From Cysteiniphilum marinum (GTDB lineage: Bacteria; Pseudomonadota; Gammaproteobacteria; Francisellales; Francisellaceae), in contig NZ_JACYVZ010000004.1 of assembly GCF_014857925.1 (NCBI RefSeq), positions 86,044 through 150,043 of the forward strand: a DNA stretch of 64,000 nt. The letters are read 5' to 3'. How positions within the stretch are numbered: position 1 is the first letter of the stretch; each line of letters begins with the position of its first letter. This document shows, in pieces, positions 43,313 to 56,700 of the stretch. The notes beneath the pieces were generated by a model. It did no database searches and had not been told where the DNA came from. It was given only the letters and a program-made list of their open reading frames with translations. The position numbers were made by a program, and so were the translations under genes.

Positions 43313-44830
43313 TCATATACTACATTCAATGCGATTTCCCAGCGCTATCTGCTCAAAGTCTTGCGCTGTTGCTACGGCTCTTTGCAGATCTTGAGTCTTG
43401 GTTATATAGCTCACAACCGCAACACCATCAACGCCACACTGCCAGACATCAGGCATTTGTGGCTCAAAGATTCCACCAATGGCGACAAGCGATGTTTCTT
43501 GACAAAGCTTACGCCAAATACGCAATTTATCTAATCCTTGTTCGTTAAACTTCATCTCTTTGGTCGTTGTCGGGTAAATAGGACCTAACGCAATATATGA
43601 AGGCTTGAGTGTTAATGCGCGCGCTAACTCAACATAGTTATGCGTACTGACTCCTAGACGCAAACCCGCTTGAGCAATCTCATTCAAATTGGCAGTATCT
43701 AAATCTTCTTGTCCTAAGTGCACACCAAAACATTGATGTTTAATCGCCAGCTGCCAATGATCATTAATAAACAAAGATAAGTTATAGGCTTTAGCAACAC
43801 CGTTTGCTTTTTTAATTTGAGTTTCCAATTCATCTGGTGATAAGTCTTTTAGTCGCAATTGAATGGTTCTAACACTTAATTTCGCCAATTTTTCCAACCA
43901 ATCAACATGATCGACAACCGGATAAAAGCCTATTGGATGAAACATTCGTCGGAAACTTTCACTTTCAACTTTTTGATAGCTAACCTTCGGTAAGAAACGT
44001 ACATTATCCATGGCATCTTGAGCATAATAACTTAAATATCTAATCTCTAATTGGTGTGGGTCATTAACCGTCTTATCCATCTGTTGTGATAGATGGTACT
44101 TAGCAATACAAATCGCTTCAGTTATCTCATGACCTTGTGTCACAAGAGCTGCAATACTGCTTGCCAAGGCGCAACCCGTACCACGTATATTACCCGCATA
44201 GAATGATTTGCTTTGATAATGCACACCTTCTTGAGATGCAAGTGTCAAATAATCACAGCCCTTTTGGTTTTCGACTAAAGCATGCCCACCTTTTAATAAG
44301 ACATATTGTATTCCATATAAGCTTTTTAATGTGTGCGCAATCTCAACAGACGATTTTTGATTGATATTTTCATCATTTAACAAAATAGCTGCTTCAGGTA
44401 AGTTCGGTGTTAATAAGTAACACAATGGCAATAACTGCTGCTTGAATACACTAACAATATCCGCACTCATCAACATGCCACCGGAGCTTGTTGCAATCAC
44501 GGGGTCACAGATATATTTCACCTGTGGATTAGCTTGCAAAAATTTACTTAGCATCTTAATTTGAGCAACTGAAGCTAGCACACCACTTTTAATCACTTGT
44601 GGTTTATGCGCATTAACAATAGCGGTAAATTGCTCACAAAAGACAGCATCCTCAACAGCATTGAGCGCTATAAAATCACGATCATTTTGCACAGTATTTG
44701 CCGATACCACGGCAGCACAGTCTATCTTAAAATAGTTAGTCACTTTGATATCTTGCAACACACCGGCGTGTGCTGTTGGATCAATGCCACCAATGACTAA
44801 TAAGTTGGCTTTATTATTTTCTTTTATCAT
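43313..44830 (-). CDS. thiDE: Bifunctional HMP kinase / thiamine phosphate synthase (ThiD-ThiE)
   Basis: A 505-residue fusion. Residues ~8-260 are ThiD, the hydroxymethylpyrimidine (phosphate) kinase (VIGGIDPTAHAGVLQDIKV, YICDPVIATSSGGML, and a GTGCALASSIAA anion loop). Residues ~295-500 are ThiE, thiamine phosphate synthase (IQLRLKDLS, FINDHWQLA, GVHLGQEDL, YIALGPIYPTTTK, GVDGVAVVS). It joins HMP-PP with the thiazole phosphate made by ThiG. It begins at a TAATG overlap with the DUF523 gene. It is not behind the riboswitch, which lies upstream of thiC about 5 kb away on the same strand. Confidence 0.93.
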   Translation of the reverse strand: MIKENNKANLLVIGGIDPTAHAGVLQDIKVTNYFKIDCAAVVSANTVQNDRDFIALNAVEDAVFCEQFTAIVNAHKPQVIKSGVLASVAQIKMLSKFLQANPQVKYICDPVIATSSGGMLMSADIVSVFKQQLLPLCYLLTPNLPEAAILLNDENINQKSSVEIAHTLKSLYGIQYVLLKGGHALVENQKGCDYLTLASQEGVHYQSKSFYAGNIRGTGCALASSIAALVTQGHEITEAICIAKYHLSQQMDKTVNDPHQLEIRYLSYYAQDAMDNVRFLPKVSYQKVESESFRRMFHPIGFYPVVDHVDWLEKLAKLSVRTIQLRLKDLSPDELETQIKKANGVAKAYNLSLFINDHWQLAIKHQCFGVHLGQEDLDTANLNEIAQAGLRLGVSTHNYVELARALTLKPSYIALGPIYPTTTKEMKFNEQGLDKLRIWRKLCQETSLVAIGGIFEPQMPDVWQCGVDGVAVVSYITKTQDLQRAVATAQDFEQIALGNRIECSI

Positions 44831-45804
44831 TACATTTTACTCATAAGCCCCAATGATTCTGGGTATAGATTTAGATAGCTTTGTTGCGCTAAGAACTTAA
44901 TATCATAACGCGTAAGGTAGTGCTTGATAATCTCAACAGGTACTGCTAACGGCAAAATACCTAAATGATACTGTTTGATTTTATGTTGCAAATCATCGCG
45001 TTCTTGTTTTGAGATCAATTTGTTTATTTCACGCAACATGCGCTGCAAAATCGTATGATGCTTGCCTCGCGTAGCTACTCTTTGTAGCGCCATTAAAAAC
45101 ATTTCATAATAACTTTTCTTAATCAGCTCAAAGTTTTGCTGATGTCCATTAGCAAGCAAACGACCCAGCGCCTTTTGCGCATCAGGATGATGCAAACGTA
45201 AGATAATTTTATGACGTGTATGGAAAGCCATCAGCTCATTGATGCTTTGCGCATGTAATACTTCATTTTTAGCTTGTCGAGTCAATAACACACGTTTGAT
45301 AAAGTGCTCTTTCAAATAAGGATCATTTAAACGACCTTCATCCTCAAGTGGCAAAAGTGGGCAATGTTTTTTAATATGTGCCACGAAAAAACCATCTGCT
45401 TTGTTATGAATGATCCCATGCTTATCATTGTAAAGTTTAACACTGCCATTGCCACAGCTAGGTGAAGACTTTTTTAAAATAAAGCCGTCAATATCTTGAA
45501 GGCTTGATGCGGCTTTATCAACACCTTGTTGTAATTGCGCACTGACATCGGTGACTTGATCATGCTTCACTGCCACGATATTGTCATTCTCTTTCAACTC
45601 AAGATAAATGGGCTCACGCGGCACACCAAAACCTGCTGACATCTCTGGACAAACAGGCTGGTAATCAAAAACAAGTGCCAATTCTTCGGTGATCATTTTC
45701 TTATGAGAATTAGCGCCATTAAAACGAATATTATTACCTAAAAGACAGCTTGAAACGGCAATCATTGGTTTATTTCTTACTTGCGTTTCCTTCGTGTTTG
45801 GCAT
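44830..45804 (-). CDS. DUF523-DUF1722 protein
   Basis: A 324-residue two-domain protein. Residues ~14-165 are DUF523 (AVSSCLLGNNIRFNG, QPVCPEMSAGFGVPREP, KKSSPSCGNGSVK) with conserved cysteines that in TudS thiouracil desulfurases hold an iron-sulfur cluster. Residues ~200-320 are DUF1722/YbgA-like (LMAFHTRHKIILRLHH and onward). The exact role of this fusion is not established; desulfuration of thio-compounds is the best guess. GGAGTAAAT precedes the ATG. It is coupled to thiDE by TAATG, so it may be cotranscribed with thiamine genes by chance or for sulfur handling. Confidence 0.8.
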   Translation of the reverse strand: MPNTKETQVRNKPMIAVSSCLLGNNIRFNGANSHKKMITEELALVFDYQPVCPEMSAGFGVPREPIYLELKENDNIVAVKHDQVTDVSAQLQQGVDKAASSLQDIDGFILKKSSPSCGNGSVKLYNDKHGIIHNKADGFFVAHIKKHCPLLPLEDEGRLNDPYLKEHFIKRVLLTRQAKNEVLHAQSINELMAFHTRHKIILRLHHPDAQKALGRLLANGHQQNFELIKKSYYEMFLMALQRVATRGKHHTILQRMLREINKLISKQERDDLQHKIKQYHLGILPLAVPVEIIKHYLTRYDIKFLAQQSYLNLYPESLGLMSKM

Positions 45805-45861
45805 ATTTACTCCTATTGCATAATAGCTTAACTTACTGAAGTTACGGACTTTTCCTATTTC

Positions 45862-45894
45862 AACACCCCGTCAGCCTGCGGCTGACGGGGTGTT
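45862..45894. terminator. Perfect GC-rich hairpin after thiG
   Basis: AACACCCCGTCAGCC and GGCTGACGGGGTGTT form a perfect 15-base-pair stem with a 3-base loop, 40 bases beyond the thiG stop. The T-run is weak on both strands. It most likely ends the riboswitch-controlled thi transcript. Confidence 0.7.
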
Positions 45895-45934
45895 TATAAA
45901 ATCATAGTTCTTTCTAAAGTGCGTATCCAGTAAC

Positions 45935-46720
45935 TTAGTTTATTTGATGCCAAAACGGCGTATCTTGCAACGGCGTACTTGCCTGTGCTAGCTCTCTTTG
46001 CGGCATACGTTTAGCTAAATATGCTCTTCTGCCAGACTCAATCGCCAAACGAAAAGCATCTGCCATCAGTGGCGGGTTTTCAGCTAATGCCACTGCACTA
46101 TTTAAGAGTACGCCATCAAATCCAAGCTCCATAGCTAAGACAGCATCCGATGGCGTGCCAATACCGGCATCAACAATGAGTGTAATGTCTTTTAAGCGTG
46201 AACGTAACAGTTTAAATGCCGATGGGTTAATAATGCCTTGCCCACTGCCTATATAAGAACCTAGTGGCATAATCACTTTACAGCCTAAATTAGCCAACTG
46301 CTGGCAGACGATTAAATCATCAGTGCAATAAGGTAGCACCTTAAACCCTTGATCAATGAGAATTTCTGCTGCCTTAACAAGCTCAAACACATTAGGTTGT
46401 AAGGTATGATTATCACCAATGACTTCAAGCTTAATAAAATCCGTATTGAAAATTTGCCTTGCTGCTTTAGCAATCATCAGCGCTTCATCTGCTGTTTTAC
46501 AGCCCGCGGTATTGGGCAATACATGGCAGCCACTTTGCTGTATGCTCTGCCAGAAAAAGTTATTTTTACCACCATGTAACTCACGCTTTAATGCCACGGT
46601 GACCATTTGCGTTTGTGACGTATTAATCGCATCACACATACTCTCCAAACTTGGGTAGAGTGCTGTCCCCAAAAGCATGCGTGAATCAAGATTCACATCA
46701 TAAAGCTGTAATTGCTCCAT
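45935..46720 (-). CDS. thiG: Thiazole synthase ThiG
   Basis: A 261-residue TIM-barrel enzyme that forms the thiamine thiazole ring from DXP, dehydroglycine and ThiS thiocarboxylate. Motifs: the Schiff-base lysine segment FIKLEVIGD, LPNTAGCKTADEA, MPLGSYIGSGQG, IVDAGIGTPSDAVLAMELG and DGVLLNSAVA. It starts directly after the thiS stop, in the order thiC-thiO-thiS-thiG. The product feeds ThiDE. Confidence 0.95.
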   Translation of the reverse strand: MEQLQLYDVNLDSRMLLGTALYPSLESMCDAINTSQTQMVTVALKRELHGGKNNFFWQSIQQSGCHVLPNTAGCKTADEALMIAKAARQIFNTDFIKLEVIGDNHTLQPNVFELVKAAEILIDQGFKVLPYCTDDLIVCQQLANLGCKVIMPLGSYIGSGQGIINPSAFKLLRSRLKDITLIVDAGIGTPSDAVLAMELGFDGVLLNSAVALAENPPLMADAFRLAIESGRRAYLAKRMPQRELAQASTPLQDTPFWHQIN

Positions 46721-46920
46721 CTAACCACCTTGCATGGGTGTGAGAATATCGATCTCATCACCTTGTTTAATTTGTGTTGTATCATAAGCACTGTGATCAA
46801 TAATTGATTTATTGACCGCAACCGCAGCATAGCTTGAAGCAAAGCCAATATCAGTTAATAACGCCTGCAATGATTGCTGACTTTTCAATTGCTTTTTCTC
46901 ACCATTTAATACGATCTCTA

Positions 46921-46924
<4 letters not shown>
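46721..46924 (-). CDS. thiS: Sulfur carrier protein ThiS
   Basis: A 67-residue ubiquitin-like carrier ending in the required Gly-Gly (DILTPMQGG), which is thiocarboxylated to deliver sulfur to ThiG. It overlaps thiO by four bases (ATGA) and abuts thiG. No thiF, which would adenylate it, is in this operon or window. Confidence 0.93.
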
Positions 46925-49858
<2,934 letters not shown>

Positions 49859-49938
49859 TTACATGCGTAGGAAAACTTTTTGTGATATATCGCGCCAATC
49901 ATTTTGTGCACAGTACAAAATACAAATCGTTATAACAA

Positions 49939-50019
49939 CTTCCTACGCTAGTACTAACTAGTTCAGGTACAAAGGGTTACAAAACTTGCATTTTGCTCTC
50001 AGCCAACGGCACCCCTGTT
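49939..50019 (-). promoter_or_regulatory. TPP riboswitch (THI element)
   Basis: On the minus strand the conserved THI parts occur in order: ACAGGGGTGC (50018-50009), GGCTGAGA, ACCCTTTGTACCTGAACTAG and the closing TAGCGTAGGAAG. It lies about 105 bases before thiC. GCGTAGGAA in its 3' arm can instead pair with a downstream TTTTCCTACGC (about 49864-49875, near the ribosome site), a likely switch between two folds. Confidence 0.93.
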
Positions 50020-50082
50020 GTAAACGCGATTTATCCTAAAGTAATTTTTTGGAGGTGTCTACTGCTATCTAGAAATGCCGGA

Positions 50083-50113
50083 ATATACCGCTCGTAAATC
50101 ATTTTACAGCATT
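50083..50113 (-). promoter_or_regulatory. thiC operon promoter segment
   Basis: The minus strand reads AATGCTGTAAAATGATTTAC, then GAGCGGTATAT, two changes from the rsmG promoter segment at 16213-16243. The TATATT -10 box would start the RNA at about 50075, just upstream of the riboswitch. The segment overlaps the pilD stop codon. Confidence 0.5.
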
Positions 50114-50967
50114 ACCAACATTTGGAAATATGAGTGAGTCAATGCCTGACCGATAAAAGGATACAATATCCCAGCAAGTGCGATGGATGGACCAAAAGGT
50201 ATCACCGAGGCTCCTTGCCGTTTTATTAAGCTTGTGATAATGGCAAACACAATACCAATCACCGCACTGGTGAATATCAAAAACAGCAAGCTTGGTGCGC
50301 CAAACCAAGCACCCAATGCTGCCATTAACTTAAAATCACCATAGCCCATCCCTTCTTTCTTGGTAATCAGCTTAAACAACCAGAATACTATCCACAATAT
50401 GCCATAACCAAGGACTGCGCCCAATATTGCTTGCATTGGCGAGCTAAAAACAAACGCGCAATTGATTAATAGCCCAAGCCAAAGCAAAGGCAAGGTTAGA
50501 TTATCGGGCAACATAAAATGTTTAAGATCAATAGCTGCGAGCGGAATTAAAAAGAAATACATCAAGCATAACAACAATGCCGCAGGTGTTATGCCAAAAT
50601 AGTACAGCGTGAGAAACACCAAAAGACCACTAATGAATTCCACACTTGGATAGAGCAAAGATATTTTACTATGGCAAAAGCTGCATTTTCCGCGCAAAAA
50701 GATAAAGCTTATAAGAGGGATATTGTGCCATGGTTTCAGTGGCTGGTGACATGCCGGGCAGGCCGATCTGCGATGAATATTTTCAGATAACCCCCCTTCT
50801 ATATCAGGTAGCGAGAGATCAAGAATATCATAGGCTTGATCTTTGTATTGCTTATCTAGCATTTCAGGTAGGCGCGCAATGACCACATTTAAAAAACTAC
50901 CAACACAAATAGCAATAATGGTTGCCGCAATGATAATAATAGGCGCTATCTCGTTTACAAATTCCAT
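50104..50967 (-). CDS. pilD: Type IV prepilin peptidase PilD
   Basis: A ~287-residue inner-membrane aspartyl protease (family A24) that cleaves and N-methylates type IV prepilins and type II secretion pseudopilins. It has an N-terminal helix with GSFLNVVIARLPEML, a zinc-type cytoplasmic loop with two CxxC pairs (CPACHQ, CSFCHS), and both catalytic aspartates (AIDLKHFMLPD and MGYGDFKLM). The start is uncertain: ATG at 50967 or TTG at 50979, neither with a clear ribosome site. Its presence implies type IV pili or type II secretion genes elsewhere. Confidence 0.9.
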   Translation of the reverse strand: MEFVNEIAPIIIIAATIIAICVGSFLNVVIARLPEMLDKQYKDQAYDILDLSLPDIEGGLSENIHRRSACPACHQPLKPWHNIPLISFIFLRGKCSFCHSKISLLYPSVEFISGLLVFLTLYYFGITPAALLLCLMYFFLIPLAAIDLKHFMLPDNLTLPLLWLGLLINCAFVFSSPMQAILGAVLGYGILWIVFWLFKLITKKEGMGYGDFKLMAALGAWFGAPSLLFLIFTSAVIGIVFAIITSLIKRQGASVIPFGPSIALAGILYPFIGQALTHSYFQMLVML

Positions 50968-51155
50968 AATCACATTCAAAAAAATCGATTTCTTATGAGT
51001 ATATACCGATTAACAAAAGCGAAAACAAAAACTTTGGTAATTGATACTTAACCGAATATCAATATTGCGATATACTTTCCGGTGTTTTCGTTTTTGTGTC
51101 GATCAGAACATGAAAATTTTGTTAAACAAACCATAAAGTAAATAGTGAGAAAGAT

Positions 51156-52331
51156 ATGAATTTACATGAATATCAAGCAAAACAGCTTTTTGCTGAATAC
51201 GGCTTACCGGTATCAAAAGGTTATGCTGTTGAAAGCGTTGAAGAAGCATTGGTTGCTGTTGATAAAATTGGTGGTGACATGTGGGTTGTTAAGGCTCAGG
51301 TTCACGCAGGCGGTCGCGGTAAAGCCGGTGGCGTGAAACTTGTTTCTAACAAGGAAGATGTTGCTAATTTTGTGAAAAACATGATGGGCACACGTCTTGT
51401 TACTTTCCAAACCGATGAAAACGGTCAGCCAGTTAGCAAAATCCTCATCGAAAGCTGCACTGATATTGCCAAAGAATTATATCTAAGCGCGGTTGTTGAT
51501 CGTAGCACGCGTCGTATTATCTTTATGGCATCAACTGAAGGTGGTGTTGAGATTGAAGAAGTTGCAGAAAAAACACCTGAGAAAATCTTCAAAGAAATTA
51601 TTGACCCAGTCGTCGGCGCGCAACCTTACCAAGCACGTAAAATTGCGTTTAAGCTTGGCTTAGAAGGCAATCAAATCAAGCAATTCACTAAGATTTTCTT
51701 AGGTCTTGCAAAAATGTTCCAAGAAAGAGATCTTGAGCTTTTAGAAATCAATCCTTTAGTCATCACTAAAGAAGGTAACCTTCATTGTTTAGATGCTAAA
51801 GTAGCTGTTGATGGTAATGCACTATATCGTCAACCACAATTAGCTGAATGGCGTGACTTATCGCAAGAAGATGAGCGTGAAGCACGTGCTGCTGAATGGG
51901 AGCTTAACTATGTTGCTTTAGATGGTGACATAGGGTGCATGGTTAACGGTGCTGGTCTTGCAATGGCGACAATGGATATTGTTAAACTGCACGGTGGACG
52001 TCCTGCAAACTTCCTAGATGTCGGCGGTGGTGCGACAAAAGAGCGCGTATCAGAAGCGTTCAAAATCATTCTATCTGATGCAGCTGTTAAAGGTGTATTT
52101 GTGAATATCTTCGGTGGCATCGTGCGTTGTGACATGATTGCTGAAGGTATTATGGCAGCAGTTGAAGAAGTTGGCGTTAAAGTGCCAGTTGTTGTGCGTC
52201 TTGCCGGTACAAATGCTGAATTAGGTGCCAAAAAATTAAAAGAAAGCGGTTTAAATATTATTGCTGCTAATGGTTTCACAGATGGTGCAAAGAAAATCAT
52301 CGAAGCAGTTAAAGAGGTATCTCACGTATGA
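51156..52331 (+). CDS. sucC: Succinyl-CoA synthetase beta subunit SucC
   Basis: A 391-residue ADP-forming subunit with the ATP-grasp fold: [20 protein letters not shown] at the start, the nucleotide loop [22 protein letters not shown] and [16 protein letters not shown]. It pairs with SucD to make succinate plus ATP in the TCA cycle. GAGAAAG before the ATG; a TATACT box at 51071-51076 is a possible -10. It overlaps sucD by 4 bases (ATGA). Confidence 0.95.
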   Translation: MNLHEYQAKQLFAEYGLPVSKGYAVESVEEALVAVDKIGGDMWVVKAQVHAGGRGKAGGVKLVSNKEDVANFVKNMMGTRLVTFQTDENGQPVSKILIESCTDIAKELYLSAVVDRSTRRIIFMASTEGGVEIEEVAEKTPEKIFKEIIDPVVGAQPYQARKIAFKLGLEGNQIKQFTKIFLGLAKMFQERDLELLEINPLVITKEGNLHCLDAKVAVDGNALYRQPQLAEWRDLSQEDEREARAAEWELNYVALDGDIGCMVNGAGLAMATMDIVKLHGGRPANFLDVGGGATKERVSEAFKIILSDAAVKGVFVNIFGGIVRCDMIAEGIMAAVEEVGVKVPVVVRLAGTNAELGAKKLKESGLNIIAANGFTDGAKKIIEAVKEVSHV

Positions 52332-53212
52332 GCGTTTTAGTTAATAAGAATACAAAAGTTATCTGCCAAGGTTTTACTGGTAAGCAAGGTACTTTCCACT
52401 CTGAGCAAGCGATTGCTTATGGTACAAAAATGGTTGGTGGCGTAACACCAGGCAAAGGGGGTACAACGCACTTAGGTCTACCAGTATTCAATACTGTTCA
52501 AGAAGCCGTTGATGCAGTACAACCTGATGCAACAGTTATCTATGTACCAGCTCCGTTTTGTAAAGACTCAATCATTGAAGCAGCTGATGCTGGCATCAAA
52601 TTGATTGTATGTATTACTGAAGGCATTCCTGTTATGGATATGCTTGAAGCTAAAGTTTATGTTGAACGCTCAGGCTCACGTTTAATCGGTCCAAACTGCC
52701 CAGGCGTCATTACGCCAGGTGAGTGCAAAATCGGTATTATGCCAGGCAGCATCCATATGCCGGGTAAAGTTGGTATCGTATCACGCTCAGGTACATTAAC
52801 ATACGAAGCAGTTAACCAAACGACTGCTTTAGGCTTTGGCCAATCAACATGTATCGGTATCGGTGGTGATCCAATTCCAGGCACTAACTTTATCGATGCT
52901 TTAGAGATGTTCCAAAACGATCCACAAACTGAAGCAATCATCATGGTTGGTGAGATCGGTGGTTCAGCTGAAGAAGAAGCTGCTGAATACATTAAAAACC
53001 ACGTTACTAAGCCAGTTGTATCATACATTGCGGGCGTAACCGCACCTGCTGGTAAGCGCATGGGGCACGCCGGTGCAATCATCTCTGGTGGTAAGGGTAC
53101 AGCTGCTGAGAAATTTGCAGCACTTGAAGCTGCAGGTGTCGCTGTTAGTAAATCACCTGCTGAATTAGGTAAAGTCCTTCAGCAAGTTACTGGTTGGGTA
53201 GTTCCGGCTTAA
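52328..53212 (+). CDS. sucD: Succinyl-CoA synthetase alpha subunit SucD
   Basis: A 294-residue subunit with an N-terminal CoA-binding Rossmann domain ([27 protein letters not shown]) and the phosphorylated active-site histidine in [15 protein letters not shown]. Length is normal. Translationally coupled to sucC. No other TCA genes adjoin. Confidence 0.95.
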   Translation: MSVLVNKNTKVICQGFTGKQGTFHSEQAIAYGTKMVGGVTPGKGGTTHLGLPVFNTVQEAVDAVQPDATVIYVPAPFCKDSIIEAADAGIKLIVCITEGIPVMDMLEAKVYVERSGSRLIGPNCPGVITPGECKIGIMPGSIHMPGKVGIVSRSGTLTYEAVNQTTALGFGQSTCIGIGGDPIPGTNFIDALEMFQNDPQTEAIIMVGEIGGSAEEEAAEYIKNHVTKPVVSYIAGVTAPAGKRMGHAGAIISGGKGTAAEKFAALEAAGVAVSKSPAELGKVLQQVTGWVVPA

Positions 53213-53434
53213 TCATCTATATTCTTCTCAAGCGCATGGAAAATACGCTTACTAACTTCTTATACCTTATCGCTTATACCTAATAAATACAGCGGGAGCT
53301 GCTGTTGCGTTTTCAATTTCCTTTATCACTGATAAGCTATTAGTATATACTGCTGACACTTAAAATATGGATAGCATTTTCAGATCAAAAAATGCTTAAA
53401 ACACAAGGTCTAATAATGGAAACAATAGCACGCA
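53213..53434. other. Intergenic sequence after sucD
   Basis: No gene seen. A weak hairpin AAGCG...CGCTT about 20 bases after sucD could be a terminator, but it has only five base pairs. The rest is AT-rich and leads into the IS6-type remnant. Confidence 0.4.
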
Positions 53435-53620
53435 GGCACCGTCACTTAATTCACTCGCAGCTGATTTAATTATATACTGCCCTCTCCAATATCTTCAATT
53501 ACATGTTACACTTCCATGAACTTAAGCATAAAACCAAAGCATTATCGTTATCCTGTCGAAATCATAAGTTCAGCTGTATGGTCATATCATCGATTCAATG
53601 ACAGTTAAGTTGACGGTGCC
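53435..53620 (+). mobile_element. Internally deleted IS6-family element
   Basis: Left end GGCACCGTCACTTAA and right end GTTAAGTTGACGGTGCC are terminal inverted repeats (9 perfect bases, then a one-base slip) in the GGCACTGT-like style of IS6/IS26. Between them an ATG at 53516 opens 30 codons (KPKHYRYPVEIISSAVWSYH, then RFNDS) matching the start of IS6-type transposases, and stops at 53606-53608. The catalytic body is missing, so it is a MITE-like remnant. No target duplication is evident. Confidence 0.6.
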
Positions 53621-53764
53621 GTTCAATCAAAAGGCTTGCAGAAAAGGGAAGACCTTAACAGAGAAACGCATAAATAAATATTTTCTACATATTGTGATAC
53701 TAAAATTGTGGACACCTATTTTTATACCATAACTATGTAATTGACGTAAAGTAAGGGGCAAATA

Positions 53765-56700
53765 ATGGTGCAAAAGATTATAAAACATAGTTTTACTTAT
53801 ACTTTGATAACAACAGCTTTTTTTCTAACTGTTGGTTGTCAGAAAGAAAGCAGTAGTGATACGTCTGCGAATTCTATAGAAGTTGTCGACGATTTTCCTT
53901 CTGCAGTGGGAGATGATACAAAACAGTCATATCATTTAGCACTTAAATTCAAAAACTCAGCTGTTGTGGGCAGTGATTCGAAAACTGCGAATGTTAAAAT
54001 TGTAGACAATCCTGTTGGACAGGCATGTCAAGATAAGTTGACCTTTAATTATACAAAAAGCATGCCTATTGATTCTGTATATCAAAATGTTGAGATTTCT
54101 GCGCCAACAGGACAAAAGAACTGCTTGCATAATATATCAATCTATGCAAATGATAGAGTTGTGGGTCAACACAAAATTTATGTGGATCAATTTGTAGCTG
54201 ACTATAATTTTGCGGATGACCTCGAACAGAATATTGCAACTAATGATAAAGATGATTTTTCGATTGTTTTTTCAAATAATAATAATTTTGATATGTCAAA
54301 CATATCTATTGACCGCCCTGTGTTAGCTAATTATACCGAAACAAATAATACTTGCGGAACAGTATTACCCAAGGGAAAAAGTTGTCAAATTGATGGTGTT
54401 TTTAAAGCGACAGCTGTAGGTGATTATAACCTTAAATATACTTTTCATTTTAATGAAGGAAAGGATGTCAACATCATTAAGCATGTTCATATTTCAGATG
54501 TTGTAGTAAATGGTACTATAGGACTTTCCTTACCACAATATATACGTAAAGGGAGTCCCTATGCTGTCATGTTTGTTTTTACAAATAATGGTCAAGTTGA
54601 TGCAAAAGGAGTTACTGTTAGCCCAGCGCCAAAAGTACCTGGCTATACTGAAAAGAACAATACCTGTACCACAAGCTTGACTCTTGCTAAAGGTACATAT
54701 TGTCAAATTAGTGGTGAGTTTAATCCGACTAAAAATGGCCCTTATGATCTCGAATATGCTTTAAAGTATGATGGTGGTAATGCTACTGCGATTAGCAGTA
54801 CAGAGGTTTCAGAAGTATCTCTTCAAGCGACCACTGATATCTATTTACCTCATTACATTCGTGTTGGGAGCAAGCATAGTATTTTATTTACTGTTAGGAA
54901 TAATAATCCAAACATTGAGGCAACAGGGTTAAAAATTACTAAGCCGCTAATATCTGGATATAAAGAAACGAGGAATACTTGTGGAAGTTCCCTTGCTGGA
55001 GGTGCTTCTTGCCAGGTTGGTGGTGAATTGGTTCCAACAAGTAATGGTCATACCGTTATAGAATATACTATTGATTATAATGAGCAAGGAAACAATCCTA
55101 TTTCAGTTCAAAGTGATACGGATGTATCAACAGTAGGCATAAATGCTAATATGGATACCGCTTTACCACAATACATGCTTCAAGGTGATACTGCTGATTT
55201 TGTAGCAAAATTTAAAAATATTAATCAGAATTTAGATGCAACGATAACCCATGTTGATACTCCACAAGAGGTGAAAGTTAATTCAGATACTTGTAGTCAT
55301 CTGATTCATGGTCAGTTAGCCGGGGGTACCTCATGTGAGATTAGTGGTACATATACGGCCACATCAACCGGCAGTCATTCGCTTGATTTTGCAGTACATT
55401 TTAAAGAAGACACCTCTGGCAACGGTGCAACAGTACGTACTACAACGGATGTATCAACAGTAGGCATAAATGCTAATATGGATACCGCTTTACCACAATT
55501 CATGGCTAAAGGTGGTACTGCTGATTTTGTAGCAAAATTTCAAAATAATAATCAGCATTTCGGTGCAACGATAACCTCTGTTAATGTTCCACATGGGCAG
55601 GGGGTGACAGTTAATTCAGATACTTGTAGTCATCTGATTCATGGTCAGTTAGCTGGAGGTACCTCATGTCATATTAATGGTACATATACGGCCACATCAA
55701 CCGGCAGTCATTCGCTTGATTTTGCAGTACATTTTAAAGAAGACACCTCTGGCAACGGTGCAACAGTACGTACTACAACGGATGTATCAACAGTAGGCAT
55801 AAATGCTAATATGGATACCGCTTTACCACAATTCATGGCTAAAGATGGTACTGCTGATTTTGTAGCAAAATTTAAAAATATTAATCAGAATTTAGATGCA
55901 ACGATAACCCATGTTGATATTCCACAAGAGGTGAAAGTTAATTCAGATACTTGCAGTCATCTGATTCATGGTCAGTTAGCTGGGGGTACCTCATGTCATA
56001 TTAATGGTACATATACGGCCACATCAACCGGCAGTCATTCGCTTGATTTTGCAGTACATTTTAAAGAAGACACCTCTGGCAACGGTGCAACAGTACGTAC
56101 TACAACGGATGTATCAACAGTAGACATAAATGGTAATATGGATACCGCTTTACCACAATTCATGGTTAAAGATGGTACTGCTACTTTTATAGCAACATTT
56201 AAAAATACTAATCAGCATTTCGGTGCAACGATAACCTCTGTTGATACTCCACAGGAGGTGAAAGTTATTTCAAATACTTGTAACCATCTGACTAATGGTC
56301 AGTTAGCTGCGGGTGCCTCATGTGAGATTAGTGGTACATATACGGCCACATCAACCGGCAGTCATGCGTTTGATTTTGCAGTACATTTTAAAGAAGATAC
56401 CTCTGGCAGGGGTACAACAGTAAGTACTACAACGGATGTATTAAAAGTAGGCATAAATGCTAATATGGATAAAGCTTTACCACAATTCATGCTTCAAGGT
56501 TCTACTGCTGATTTTGTAGCAACATTTAAAAATATTAGTCAGAGTTTAGATGCAACGATAACCCATGTTGAGATTCCACAGGGGGTGACAGTTGCTTTAG
56601 ATAGTTGTACTTCTCTGATTCGGAATGGTCAGTTAGCTGGGGGTACCTCATGTCAGATTAGAGGTACATATACGGCCGCATCAATCGGCAGTCATGCGCT

